Shown here: piece by piece, positions 45,360-56,394 of the stretch
Layout of the letters: each line of letters starts with the position of its first letter
How positions within the stretch are numbered: the first letter of the stretch is position 1
NCBI GenBank assembly: GCA_963942565.1
Contig: OZ012685.1
Span: forward strand, 21,291,175-21,355,174
Length of the DNA stretch: 64,000 nt
Source: Maea johnstoni
Lineage: Eukaryota; Annelida; Polychaeta; Spionida; Magelonidae
Direction of reading: 5' to 3'
The notes under the pieces: model-generated
What the model saw: the letters and a program-made list of their open reading frames with translations, nothing else
Databases searched by the model: none
What the model was told of the DNA's origin: nothing
Position numbers and translations under genes: made by a program

Positions 45360-46140
45360 TAACCCAGAGCTTGTGAGTCTCAAGCGGTAATTTGAGATTA
45401 ACTAGTTGTAGCGTTTTTTTGCTTGACTGGAATCTGTGAATTTTACTTCTTGTATTCTGTGTCTCCGCGGGCTGCGCCGGCGCGAATTACCCTGATGTCC
45501 TTTAAGAACAATACCTCGGGAGACTGCTCCGTCAGACCAAATATCCTGGGGGTAGCGGTGTCGAGTTACCGGGGTTTTCTACATCCCGCAAATACTACCG
45601 GTCTGGCTACGGCGGCTACTGTTTCGTTGCATTACTTTCAAAGTTGCACTCACCGCGAAATCTGTCACAAACAATGATGGGCTACACCAGTGACTGAGAG
45701 ACGGGGCTGTTCACCAAACAGCGATCTGCTTTTATTGTACCCCTTTACGTCTGCTGCATACAGTGTGTCGGACAACTTTGCAAATAGATCCCGATCGATG
45801 GAGATATTTCGAAAATATTTGAAGGAGGATCGTTCGTCAGATGGAAAGACACAACTCTCCTTGAAATATTTCTTTGAATTTCATGTTGTTTTCGAGATTT
45901 TTTCATTTTCGTCTGATGATGACCGAGGTGCTCTGATCGGGTGCGGGTTAAAGAGTCTGGTAATCCCCATGACTAGAAGCACCCTTGCAGTAATTGTCTT
46001 GACATTTATAGCATGCACAGTTGAGGTGGGTCACCACCCTGTGCAGCAGGCAGGCGGAGAAGACGGCATCCCTCTCCAGTGGCCTGAAAAACCATGTGAA
46101 CACCAGACACACGGGATTGTTTTACCGTGGACGTAAATCA
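45360..46140. other. Long GC-richer complex island
   Basis: CpG-containing unique DNA of almost 800 bp. Two consecutive plus-strand frames (45423-45677 and 45690-46136; 84 and 148 codons) are in different frames and show no domain, start context or splice context I can support. If any coding sequence exists among the islands this is one place to test. More likely regulatory. Confidence 0.36.
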
Positions 46141-46350
46141 GGAACCAATACAGGATCCCAAAATGAAAATAAGGGATTCATTTCAAAGAAGGGATGATTG
46201 TTTTTGAAGAAAGTTAGAGGATAGTGGAAAGTCTTTTAAAGTAGTTGAGTCTAAATATGAGTTTTCTTAGGAAGGAAATAGAAAGATTTGTTTGCAAGGA
46301 GGAGGTTGTTGTTTTGTTATTGTTGTTGTTGTTGTGTGATATAGGTATTT
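46141..46350. other. AT-rich spacer with TTG repeats
   Basis: TTGTTG tract at 46307-46336; no gene. Confidence 0.45.
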
Positions 46351-46356
46351 ATTATG

Positions 46357-46414
46357 TTAGAGAGAGAGAGAGTATAAGAGAGAGAGAGTATAAGAGAGAG
46401 AGTGTGAGAGAGAG

Positions 46415-46490
<76 letters not shown>

Positions 46491-46502
46491 GGAAGAGAGA
46501 GA
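46357..46502. repeat. (AG)n microsatellite
   Basis: AG repeats with TATA and TGTG interruptions on the left and about 75 bp of pure AG on the right. Confidence 0.97.
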
Positions 46503-46599
46503 AAGAAGTGGAAAACAAGAGAGAGTGAATGGGGCAATTGAGAGGAGTAGAAAGACATTAGGACACACAGAGCATGAACATGACTTTATTCCCACAATC

Positions 46600-47600
46600 C
46601 TTTCTTAATAGGGAAAAGCCCTTGCAGAATGTTATATTGTGATGCCCTGCCACTGATATAAGTCTTAGAGTAAATCAGAGCTTACAAGATCCCAGAGCCC
46701 CCGAAGGTACACGTTTACAGACCTCCTAGCTGCCATCAACCTCCCCTACTACTACTCAGCCACATCTTTACGGCATAAATAGTTTACCCCTCTTCCTTTG
46801 ATGTAAAAATACCCCTGCCTGTCTGCCGGTCCCTTACAGGCTGTCTCTATGCAAATTCCCCGTCCACTTTGGCGTGTTTAAGTGCGGGAATGCTCTTTTT
46901 GTCGGCCATAATTCACGCTGCGTCACTTCCACTTTAAGACAGGCACGTATCCTCATTTATGACGAAATGTATTGCTGGCCAAATGTGATGTGTTTGGTTG
47001 GCCAAGATGGCAATATAGACGGAGAGTCTTCCGGCGTCGGTGGCCGAGGTTATGGTCAAGCGTTGCCCATGCTATTACATGTATTAGGCCTTCAGTAAAT
47101 TCCCATCAAGTAGATTGCAGAGATAGGGTTTGGCCCATCATCTCAACTAAAACTTTGATGAGCGCCTCGGCGGTAGCGGGGGTGAGACAATGATTCGATG
47201 AATCCTCATTTACATGTTAATAATCTGTTGTCATATCTCATGCAGTGAGTATTAATTCTGCGCTTATCGCACCCTGGGGGGTCGTCCTCCTGGCCGCTAT
47301 ATTTGTCATACTTAAAGTCGTGTCATAACTGTCTGTGGCGATAACCGAATAATTCCGGCCACACATTGAGACAGATCTACAAATTGGCGACATGCCAGAG
47401 TCCGTCGACCTATGACCTTTTTTCCACACCTAGCAGATGTATAAATACAAAATCGTAGCTGAAAATAGCGTGTCGAAAAATGGGTGTCGATGATTAGCGC
47501 GGTTATGATGTCCAGTAGTTATGCTGATGAGGGTCTCTGATTAGCTGTTATATAAGGTACAAGCAGCGAAGATGAGTCAATTATGTCTCCTAGCATTCAG
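46600..47600. other. Longest GC-richer complex island
   Basis: About 1 kb of unique CpG-containing sequence. Words of note: an octamer ATGCAAAT at 46849, CATTTATGACGAAATG near 46955, and TATATAAGG near 47551. Candidate cis-regulatory region; no exon signals. Confidence 0.4.
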
Positions 47601-47679
47601 CACCCCCTTCATAATCCTCGGGCCCCTGCTCAACAGGAATGTCTCTTATCTTGTTCCCAATTTGTTTGCCTCCTGACAC

Positions 47680-48790
47680 CGCATATATACCTGTCATCCA
47701 CTTACAGACTTGCAGGGGAGCCGCACACTAGGGGGTTGATATCTGGAAGGGGGAGTGGGGTGGGAGGGGTGGAGGGTTAGGAAAGATACCCACAAGTATA
47801 CCCATCATCCACTTACAGCCTCAGCAATACTGCCAATGAAATTTGCTCACTGGGTGTGGGGGGGGGGGGGGGGGAGGGGATTATATCTGGAAGGGGCAAT
47901 GGGATGGGAGTGGTTGGGGGGCTAGGAAAGAAAGATACCTACACATATACCCATCTACTTACAGGCTCAGCAATACTGCCTATGGAATCTGCTCGCTGGG
48001 TGTGGGGGGGGGGGGGGTTATATCTGAAAGGGGGAATGGGGTGGGAGTGGTTGGGGGGCTAGGAAAGAAAGATACCTACACATATACCCATCCACTTACA
48101 GGCTCAGCAATATACTGCCTATGGAATCTGCTCGCTGGGTGTGGGGGGGGGGGGGGGGTATATCTGGAAGGGGGAATGGGGTGGGAGGGGGTGGGAGTTA
48201 TCAAATAAAACCCACAAATACCCCAACATCTACTTACAGCCTCAACAACACTGAATCTGTACACTGGAGGGGGGGGGGGATTATATCCAGAAGGGGCAAT
48301 GCCGATGGAATCTGCTCACTGGGGGTAGGGATTTTATCAGTGAGGGGGAATTATATCTAGAAGGGGGAATGGGGTTGGGGGGGGGGGGGGGCGTAGCAAA
48401 GATATCCACACAAACCCCATCATCTACTTACAGCCTCAACAACACTGCCATGAAGAATCTGTTCACTAGGGGTACTATTTCATCAGGAAGGGTAAATAGG
48501 AGTGGGAGGAGGTGGGAGTTATCAAATAAACCCACATACATACACACGTCATCCACTTACAGTCTCAACAGTGCCAGGTAAATCTGTGCACTGAGAGGGG
48601 GGGGGGGGGGTATACCAGGAAGGGGAATTGGGGTGGGAGAGGGTTAGCTAAGACACCCACATATATACCCATTATATACTTACATCCTCAACAACACTGC
48701 TAGGGAAATCTGTACATAGGGGGTGGGGGGGGGGGCGGAATATTATCTGGAAGGGGGGGATGGGGTGGGAGGGTTAGTTATCAAAGACAC
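47680..48790. repeat. Minisatellite, ~130-bp unit with G runs, about 8 copies
   Basis: Units carry CCATCCACTTACAGCCTCAG, CAATACTGCCTATGGAATCT, GCTCACTGGGTGT, a run of 10-18 G, then TATATCTGGAAGGGGGAATG and GGGTGGGAG. G-run length varies between copies. Confidence 0.93.
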
Positions 48791-48829
48791 TCACATATTT
48801 GTCTACTTAATTTAAAACCATATCTTAAT

Positions 48830-49310
48830 TTAAAATCATAGGGGGCATTGGATGGGTGGGGGTATTTCTTCCTTATCCGTCCCCTCTTTCCAAACTGTCT
48901 CATATTAGCCAGCCCAAGTGACGTTACTACATGTAGAAATGGCCAATTTGCTCTCTCACTCACAACCACTGGCTCAGCCCTGCCGGCCGGCCGCCACTGG
49001 CTCAGCCCCTCTAAGCCCACACCTAATGAAACATTCATCTCTCCCATTTATGAAGTTTAATTAATAATGAGGGCTAAAAGAGGCATTAGGTTTGGTTATT
49101 TAGAGTCTATGGAAATGTGCCGAGTCTTAAGAGTGGAAGCCGGGCCTATCTCTCGGGGATCAGGCCAGCCCATGCAGGCGGGTTGATGGACTAAGTTGGG
49201 GTTAAAAGAGGGTATTAGCAGAGTTCAATAGGGGCAGGACCCGCTGGTATTTGCCTTTTCTATTACAAGAGTGGGCTGTTTTACATGGCTTTGATGGTTG
49301 TGGTGATAAT
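48830..49310. other. GC-richer complex island
   Basis: Unique. A short internal duplication CCACTGGCTCAGCCC (48967 and 49003) flanks GGCCGGCCG. CTTAATTAATAATGAGG near 49058. Candidate regulatory DNA. Confidence 0.36.
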
Positions 49311-49620
49311 ATATCGTCGGTGGAATTGCGTTTTGTTACAGCTTTATTTCTGTGGGTAGTTTTAGGAGAAACGGCACAAGTTCACATCTTTATGCATCCA
49401 TGAACAGGGCACGCTTAGTAATTTCGCACGATGATGTTCCTTTCATTAACAGCTTGCTGCATTCTGATAGAGTACAAGCTTAGAATCCATCATAAAACTC
49501 TGATTTCACAATGATCTTGACCTCTGATGGGGCAGTAAAAGATGTTTCTTTCTTTATGATTAGGTTGTACTTGTGGTACAATGACTCGATTTCTGTTTTT
49601 TATGTTGACACAGCAGCTGG
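49311..49620. other. AT-rich unique spacer
   Basis: No gene or element recognised. Confidence 0.4.
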
Positions 49621-49624
49621 TAGA

Positions 49625-49798
49625 GAATGATGATGGTGATGGTGATGATGATGAGGATGAGGATGAGGATAATTGTGATAGTAGTAATAAAAGTTTTAAT
49701 GGTAGTGGTAGTAGGTCAATGATAATAGCAACAATATCAAAAAATGGATTTTGATAATGATTGTAATAATGATGATAATGATTATGATAATATTCATA

Positions 49799-49854
<56 letters not shown>

Positions 49855-50020
49855 CATTATTATTGATAATAATGATAATAATAATGATAATAATAATGAT
49901 AATAATAATGATAATAAGAATAAGAATAATGATTATAATAATAAAGTAATAATACAATAATAATGATAATGATAATAATGATATAAATAATAATGATAAT
50001 AATGATAATGATAATAATGA

Positions 50021-50070
<50 letters not shown>

Positions 50071-50085
50071 ATGATAATAATAATA

Positions 50086-50132
<47 letters not shown>

Positions 50133-50249
50133 TATAATAATTATAATAATAATTATAATGACAAAAGTAATAGTAACAACACAATAATAATGATAATAAT
50201 GATAATAACAATAATAATAAAAGTAATAATAATGATAATAATAATAATG

Positions 50250-50290
<41 letters not shown>

Positions 50291-50315
50291 GATGATAATA
50301 AAAAAAATATAGATA
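49625..50315. repeat. Large compound trinucleotide microsatellite with inverted junction
   Basis: GAT block (49627-49665), (ATT)n at 49798-49863, then (AAT)n/(GATAAT)n to 50010, (CTA)n at 50022-50069, then (AAT)n to 50310. The ATT-to-AAT switch at about 49863 makes the two blocks complementary. Confidence 0.96.
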
Positions 50316-50445
50316 TTAGTGAAATGAGTTTAATCACAAGGATGAATAATGACAACTGATACCTTAAGTGATATGGGAATAATGAAAAAAAGTATTTGAT
50401 TAATTGTGTAAGCTTATATATTTGTGCAACATATCTTAAGTGATG
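50316..50445. other. AT-rich spacer
   Basis: Nothing recognised. Confidence 0.4.
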
Positions 50446-50900
50446 CATTCAGCATGCTAGCACTATTGACTGCCAGGTGTGAGGACATATTACCTGTAAT
50501 TAGCAGGTGATGTGGGCTACCTCTCCCCTTGCTAGTAGTCCCTGCTGTCAAACAAGAGTCATTAGAGAAGCTGTCAGCCCTGCCGCCGAGATTAGTGTTG
50601 ACTCCCGATGACGGTATCGTTTTCGCGCTGACTTTGATTGCGCATCGCCAGCCGACTAATTTGAGGAGACAATCCGATCGCTGGTAAACTGATCCCTTGC
50701 TCTCTCCTTTTCAAGTCTGGCAGGGGCCCCCTTTCAAGCGAGATTCACTTACAGCCAGCGAGTAATCAGGCCCTAATTATTCAGCCTGCTAGAAGCAGCG
50801 TTTAGATGCCCTAATAGTCAAACTCACTTGCATCATAATCACTCGACACCCTATATTTGTAGATCCATTAATTGAATGTGACACTGCCATTATACTATCT
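50446..50900. other. Complex island with ACCTG-TAATTAG-CAGGT
   Basis: Inverted ACCTG/CAGGT (50492-50508) encloses TAATTAG. Further GC-mixed unique sequence follows to about 50830. Third island with this motif combination (with 13.12 and 33.70 kb). Confidence 0.4.
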
Positions 50901-50919
50901 CCTGCATTTAGGCTTATGT

Positions 50920-51070
50920 TAGCCTAGCTCTAGGCTAAGCATTTTTTTGTGCTTTTTCTATGTATAACCTTGGATCAAAATTGTGGTTGCTCATCTAACG
51001 TATAACCTAAATTTTGTACCAACACAAAAACTAGTTTACCTTTATTTTTCTATTTTATAATTGCTCACCA
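50920..51070 (+). mobile_element. Family G (TAGCCT-ended) element, partial
   Basis: TAGCCTAGCTCTAGGCTAAG, then TTTGTGCTTTTTCTATGTAT, matches the reverse of the right end of 61579-61845. The first 20 bp are themselves a palindrome (TTAGCCTAG/CTAGGCTAA). No right end or target duplication found. Confidence 0.45.
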
Positions 51071-51269
51071 GCCAACAACGATGTTTGCTCCAAAGCATGT
51101 TTCATTTGCTCTAAATCTTATCTAAATTTGATTTCAAATTGATAAAGGAGTATTATGATTTTTGGCAATCTCACCAGGCAGTCATCATAAAGTTTTTCCA
51201 CTTCCTTGCTGATGTGAGTACCCATTCCTGGCGCCATCTGTGTTGACCCCAAGAAACTATTGAATGAGT

Positions 51270-51365
51270 ATGAAGTAATGATGATGATAATTATGAAGAT
51301 GATGATGATGATAATTATCATAGTAATGATCATAATAATGATAATAATAATGATGATAAGATAAT
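51270..51365. repeat. (GAT/AAT)n microsatellite, probably a LINE 3' tail
   Basis: GATGATAATTATGAAGATG and GATAATAATAATGATG. On the minus strand it follows the LINE fragment at 51437-51720, where a simple-repeat tail is expected. Confidence 0.8.
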
Positions 51366-51436
51366 TGATACCTAATATTGTATGAAAGCTCATTGAAAAA
51401 ATAATGATTGGATGGATGTTATAGTCCATATAGTCA

Positions 51437-51720
51437 AATAAACTTCTCTTGAAACTGCAATATTTTCCATTGTGTCTTAAAGCCTTGCACACTATCTACA
51501 GCCTTGAATTTGTCTGGGAGCTCATTCCAAAGGCACGGTATAGTAAAAGGTAGAGATCAGGAGGGATGAAAAATGGATTAAGTTTATACCATAGAAAAGG
51601 TCATCTAATCTTGTTGACAATATTTTGCAGTTTATGTGTCCTCCCAGACCCGTGGAATTATCATTATACCTAAAACTATTTCTCCTGCCTGCCATTCTAC
51701 ACACAATCCTAGATAAGTAA
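51437..51720 (-). mobile_element. LINE reverse-transcriptase 3' fragment
   Basis: Read on the minus strand, 51437-51535 encodes WNELPDKFKAVDSVQGFK and a little more, then a stop. This is the typical C-terminal block of non-LTR reverse transcriptases (WNxLPxxV..A.SV..FK; CR1/L2/Jockey-like clades). The preceding segment (51522-51704) encodes a compatible upstream part (RRNSFRYNDNSTGL...HINC) in another frame, so there is at least one frameshift. It is a 5'-truncated dead copy; only the last ~90 codons and the tail remain. Confidence 0.7.
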
Positions 51721-52330
51721 AAACAAGTGGATATGAAACCAGCTGGTCAACCTCAACTGGCTAGCCTCAACTAATATCCCAAAAGTCGTGCTCTGCCCAT
51801 GCTGGTGCACAGGTTTCTCTGTAATGTAAATGATACAAGAGCCCTTATTGGTCCTTTTTCCCTCGTGACCTCAAACTCACATGGATGCCAGATCAGCGAC
51901 ACCTGGCATGTCCAGCCCTGCACCATAGTGCTTATGATAATTGGTCTCTCACTTCGTATCCATTGTTTTCTTCATCTTACCCACAATGCACAAGAAAGCA
52001 GGGTTAATGATGTTCCTCCTATACACCGAATATAAGTGTATCTTGTTCGCCTATTGAGTCATGTGATGTCGGTTTATCATCGTCTCTTGTGCAATTATGC
52101 TAAAAGCATTAGGTTTCTATTTCACTGAAGGATAATTGCAAAAAATATGCCACACAATATCGATTGTAGAAAAAATCCCAAGATCAAATGTCTTTCATTT
52201 TGAAATGATAGGTTTCTAAATGCTACTCGATAGATTGCATTAAGGGTTCACCGAATTAATGGCCAGTAGGAATTTTTTTGCTTTTCCTCTTCTTTATTAA
52301 CGATGTCTTATATTTGTTCCTATTTTGTTT
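51721..52330. other. Complex then AT-rich spacer
   Basis: 51780-52030 is GC-mixed and unique; the rest AT-rich. No gene supported. Confidence 0.35.
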
Positions 52331-52331
52331 T

Positions 52332-52430
52332 TACAGTGAAAACTCAATGATGTGAACATCTTGGAACCAGGGAGAAAGCATTCACAGTATCAAATATCCA
52401 GAGATAGAAATGGTACTCTTAAGCATAAGT
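52332..52430 (+). mobile_element. Pogo/Tigger-like terminal fragment (tentative)
   Basis: TACAGTGAAAACTCAATGAT, GTGAACATCTTGGAACCAGG and TATCAAATATCCAGAGATA follow the pattern CAGTGAAACCTCG...GAACACCTCGGGACC of pogo/Tigger-like ends. Diverged, one end only. Confidence 0.4.
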
Positions 52431-52499
52431 AAGTTTATACACAACAATATCAACAAAGCTTTAGAAATAATCTGTGAGAGGGGCTACTTGCAGATAAGT

Positions 52500-53180
52500 C
52501 AAGTAAAAAATCCCCACCTCTTAATGATATGGGTAATGAGAATGTTCTGGTTAGTGGGGGTGGGGGCAATTTTTGAGTTTTGAGTTTGTTTTCTTAGCGA
52601 TTTCCGATGACAACACCGCTGCTGATGCTGATGATGATGAAGATGACGCAAGTGGACTAGATGGTCGGTGAACAATAAGCGCGATGTGTGATGGATGACT
52701 TTGTGCTGATGGATTCGCGTTGTCGAGGAGTAAAAGCCTATTAGATTATGCCTGCTTACAGGGTGTGCACTGGAGCAGTCAGCTCCAATGATGAATTCGG
52801 CTTGATGCCACAATTAATGTTTCCCCTATGATTATTCAATCTCTCATTTGATCAAACAAGCGAGTGGCGAACAGTGACAGCTTGGAGATCCCGGCCATCT
52901 CCCCGCATCATACTTCATTACGCGCCGGAGAAAAACGCATTTAAGTGATCTATGCTTTTCCACGCTGCGCCTATTGAACGCATCCCCCATGGCTCCTTAT
53001 TCACCGCAGCAACACGCAAAAAAAGATAAAATTCCCGCAGCAGTTTTTTTGTAATTAGAATTGAAAAATCTTCGCAATCCTTATTGGATTTACCTACCAA
53101 TGCCAGAGACTGCCTCCATTTGTCTGTCAAGTTTGTGGTTGTTGATCTGCGATGCGTCTCTTGTGATTTGGTTCTCGGTG
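52500..53180. other. Complex island
   Basis: Unique CpG-containing DNA, best at 52590-53160. A short GATGATGATGA tract at 52631. A 104-codon minus frame (52499-52813) lacks domain or splice support. Confidence 0.36.
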
Positions 53181-53189
53181 CTTCATGCT

Positions 53190-53820
53190 CTGTTTAACCC
53201 TTTCACTCCTGCATTGTCCGCCACCTGACCTTATCAATTAGCATATAATCTCCATACAATATTCAAATTAGGAGAAAACATTCAAAGGAAGTGTGCTGTG
53301 CATATTCATTCACTTTCGTTTCTTTTGAGAAAAGATGATAATCTTTATTTAAAAAATGTGTGCATTTCGCCTGGATCATATGAGTGATAATAGGTCACAT
53401 ACCTCAAATGAAAAGCTTGTCCAGTGTCAGCGATAAAGCGATATTTCACACAGTTTAACATTTACATCAGTCGGCCTGACTGATTGCGGCCACGCGCATT
53501 ACCAAGGGCATTGTGGGATAGATCTGCCCGCCGGTTATCTCCGGTGATGGGTGGGTCTAAAGGCGCGGATGATTCGGACTGAAGGAGTGCTTAATCCGAG
53601 CGCATGTCAATGGTAGAGTTTTATGAGTGGGACGGTAATGGGGTAACATTCGTATTCCGTGTCGGCATTTAGCCGAGCCATTCCCGCCCTGATCCATCTG
53701 ACTTAACCGTCTTTAATGAGACAATTTTATGGCCTGAATGAAAAATTGAAAGCTGTCCGCTAAAAAGGTCCAAGCAGCCCTGATTAAGGTGAGATAGATT
53801 ACTTTTTCTGCACACCTGGT
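53190..53820. other. Complex island
   Basis: Begins with a TTAACCCTTTCACTCCTGC word (53194; perhaps a solo MITE end). Unique DNA follows, with TTAGCATATAATCTCC (53238), TTTTATGGCCTGA at 53725-53737 (identical to 10374-10386) and CTTTAATGAGACAAT. Candidate regulatory DNA. Confidence 0.38.
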
Positions 53821-54980
53821 CTTAACCCTTTCCCTGCCAACTTCCCTCAACATCTAACAAATGTACTTATTCTACACATTACACTAATTTGTTTTCTTTC
53901 AGGAAATATATAAAGGGATCTATTTATTGAGGCCTAATGATCAGTGCTTTCGATGTTGGTTTTTCTTTGGGATTCTCTTTTTCCAGGTGATGTTTGCAAT
54001 TTCAGATTCAATTGGTGCTTTTGGTATTGAAAGGGTCAAGAATAATCAATTAAATCTAGACTGCCTTTCAGAGTCAGAGCCACCCCACAAAAGCTGGCAA
54101 TCACTCCACATGCAAATAATAGCTTTTTAGAGTGAAGTGCCTAAAAACATGTTGCAGGAACAATTGGCAAGTTGTCCTCTTAATTTCAATGATGTTAAAA
54201 AACAATAATTTGTTGAGAAGTAAACCCGATGTGGGTTCTGCCCGCCTTTCATTTGTTAATTAGGTATCAACTTGAAATGGTACGTAAATTTTGTGTTAAC
54301 ACTTTCATGCCCAAAGATCACCTTTAAAAACATAGACTGGATATATGATCTTAGGAAAATAATACCACTGGAGTTGAACCAGAATTAAATGCATGCAATA
54401 TACTAGAAGATTTGTTGGTTTGGTTAAGAGCAACCTTTCCCCTTGAAATGTATTTTTGAAATGCTCTGGTTAAATAGATATCACCCTGTGTTCTAAGTGT
54501 TCTACCTTTTCAGGTGCCATAAGTTTTTTATTGCTGACTTGACTACCTCTTTTTCTTTCTCCATAAACTTGCTTATTTTATGTATACTAATACACACAGT
54601 AAATCTTGTAGAACACACTGGCTTTTGGGAGTTTGGAGCTTTTTTACAGAAGTTGAGATGTCTTCTAAAGGAAGAATTAATTTGAGCATGAGGGGACCAT
54701 TGTAAGTCAACTTGAAGAGAAAATGAGTTTTCCCAGGAGGGGGTTGTGTTTTTATTTGGAAAGGCATTTGCTTCAAGGGATTGGATGATCTGTTTTTATA
54801 TGTAAAACAAAAGAACAGTATATTATCATTGTCCTGGAGAGGAGGGGAGAATCTATTTGGATCTAATGCATACTTTTCATTGTTCAAATGACATTTTTCT
54901 TTAGTTTTGAATGAAAAGTTACTTTTGTGATATGGAAAACCCCCTTCACTTAAATACCCCATATCCTCTGTAACAACGCA
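53821..54980. other. AT-rich spacer
   Basis: Solo MITE-end-like words at 53823 (TTAACCCTTTCCCTGCC) and 54297 (TTAACACTTTCATGCCC). No gene seen in about 1.1 kb. Confidence 0.42.
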
Positions 54981-54984
54981 GAGG

Positions 54985-55750
54985 TTCATGGTAGGTGAGG
55001 TAGCACTAACCCCTGCTAGAAGGGTAGCCCACATATACCCTATTTTGGGGTTCCTGGTAGGTGAAGTACATGTAGCACTAAACCTTGCTAGGAGGGTAGC
55101 CCTCCTGTACCCTATTTTGGGGTTTCTGGTAGGTGACGTACATGTAGCATTTAACCTTGCTAGAAGGGTAGCCCTTATATACCCTATTTTGGGGTTCCTG
55201 GTAGGTGAAGTACATGTAGCACTAAACCTTGCTAGGAGGGTAGCCCTCCTGTACCCTATTTTGGGGTTCCTGGTAGGTGACGTACATGTAGCATTTAGCC
55301 CTGCTAGAAGGGTAGCCCTCCTGAACCCTCTTTTGGGGTTCCTGGTAGGTGACGTACGTGTAGCATTTAACCTTGCTAGAAGGGTAGCCCTCCTGTACCC
55401 TATTCTGGGGTTCCTGCTAGGTGACGTACATGTAGCATTCAACCTAGCCTGCGTCCCTGGCCATATTTGAATGTCCTCCCTTGTGGATAGATGGCACTGC
55501 GGTAGACTAGGAGTTCAGTTGCAAATACTTCCATCACAGCCCTAGTGTGGCTTGTGTGAACTAAATGGCCAACAGTGGGCCACAGGTCCCTGTGAAGTAC
55601 AGGTGCAGGCATTTATATATAATAAACTAAAACAGAGTAGGGCCTTGTAGCTAGGCTACATTCAACCCTGTCAACGGGATAGCCCTCATATACCCTATTT
55701 TGGGGTTCCTGGTAGGTGAAGTACATGTAGCATTTAACCCTGCATTTAAC
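54985..55750. repeat. Minisatellite, 72-bp unit, split by a family G insertion
   Basis: Six units contain CTTGCTAGAAGGGTAGCCCT, CCTGTACCCTATTTTGGGGT, TTCCTGGTAGGTGACGTACA and TGTAGCATTTAACC. A seventh part (55659-55745) continues after the inserted element. A 72-bp unit keeps frames open on both strands (24-residue repeats), which is not evidence of a gene. Confidence 0.95.
55445..55658 (+). mobile_element. Family G MITE (TAGCCT ends, 9-bp target duplication)
   Basis: 214 bp starting TAGCCTGCGTCCCTGGCC and ending GTAGCTAGGCTA, flanked by CATTCAACC on both sides (55436-55444 and 55659-55667). The flanks join to restore the 72-bp unit. A 9-bp duplication fits Mutator-like or Merlin-like elements; 8 bp (hAT) would need one chance base. 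Confidence 0.8.
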
Positions 55751-56027
55751 TTAAAGTTAGGACAAGGCCAGTAGACTGGGATTCTTCACTTAAAGAGCTA
55801 GGATCGTATGTGTTTGCTCTCACAGTCAGTTGCATGTTTTGACTCCTGTCTCTCCTCATTAGCATCCCACCCTTCCCGGCTTGCCAAGCCCGGATTACAG
55901 CAGATTAGCCCCCTAATCCTACCATTTCAACTCATTGTCCAGGAAAGTTTGAAGTATGCAACCCCTGAACCTGCAAGGTGGGATTAAACAGAGCTTTTGA
56001 TGTTGTGAGCATTTAAGTTAACCCTTC
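55751..56027. other. Unique spacer, GC-mixed
   Basis: No gene seen. Confidence 0.35.
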
Positions 56028-56231
56028 CAATGCTGTCAGGCCACTTTCGCCCATGGGAGAAAAATGCAAAAAGTGTTGAAAACTATCTAGACACTGTCAA
56101 GTTGGTTTTCATTGGAAAACTCTCGCTGAGTACTCTCAGATGAGTACCCATTTGCCAGGGTTTCAATCATTTTCAGATTTTTTGCATCATTTTGTATTAA
56201 CCAAATTAGCCACTCGCGGCATAAAGGTTAA
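56028..56231 (+). mobile_element. TTAA-type MITE, family A, complete
   Basis: 204 bp bounded by TTAA. Left CCCTTCCAATGCTGTCAGGC, right CCACTCGCGGCATAAAGG. Confidence 0.88.
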
Positions 56232-56394
56232 GCTAATTCATCTATGACCGTAAGTAGTGTGTAATCAATAAGCTGACAGGCTTGAAAGGTATGTGACATA
56301 TGATTTCAGTGCCAAGCTTCAGAACTGAGTTGGCGTTGATAGATAGCATGCCTGTTACCTAGGTCTGCTGTTGATTTCATGTTGATTTCATGGT

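Noticed and set aside
45690-46136. 148-codon plus-strand frame
   Set aside because: No recognisable domain; it starts at a stretch without supporting context. Kept only as island sequence.
53902-53986. Possible exon between TTTCAG and CCAG|GTGATG
   Set aside because: The encoded segment is Phe/Trp-rich and AT-derived, the donor is weak and the surroundings are AT-rich spacer.
54573-55442. 289-codon minus-strand frame with 24-residue repeats
   Set aside because: It follows from a 72-bp tandem unit; the opposite strand is open too and a transposon interrupts the array.
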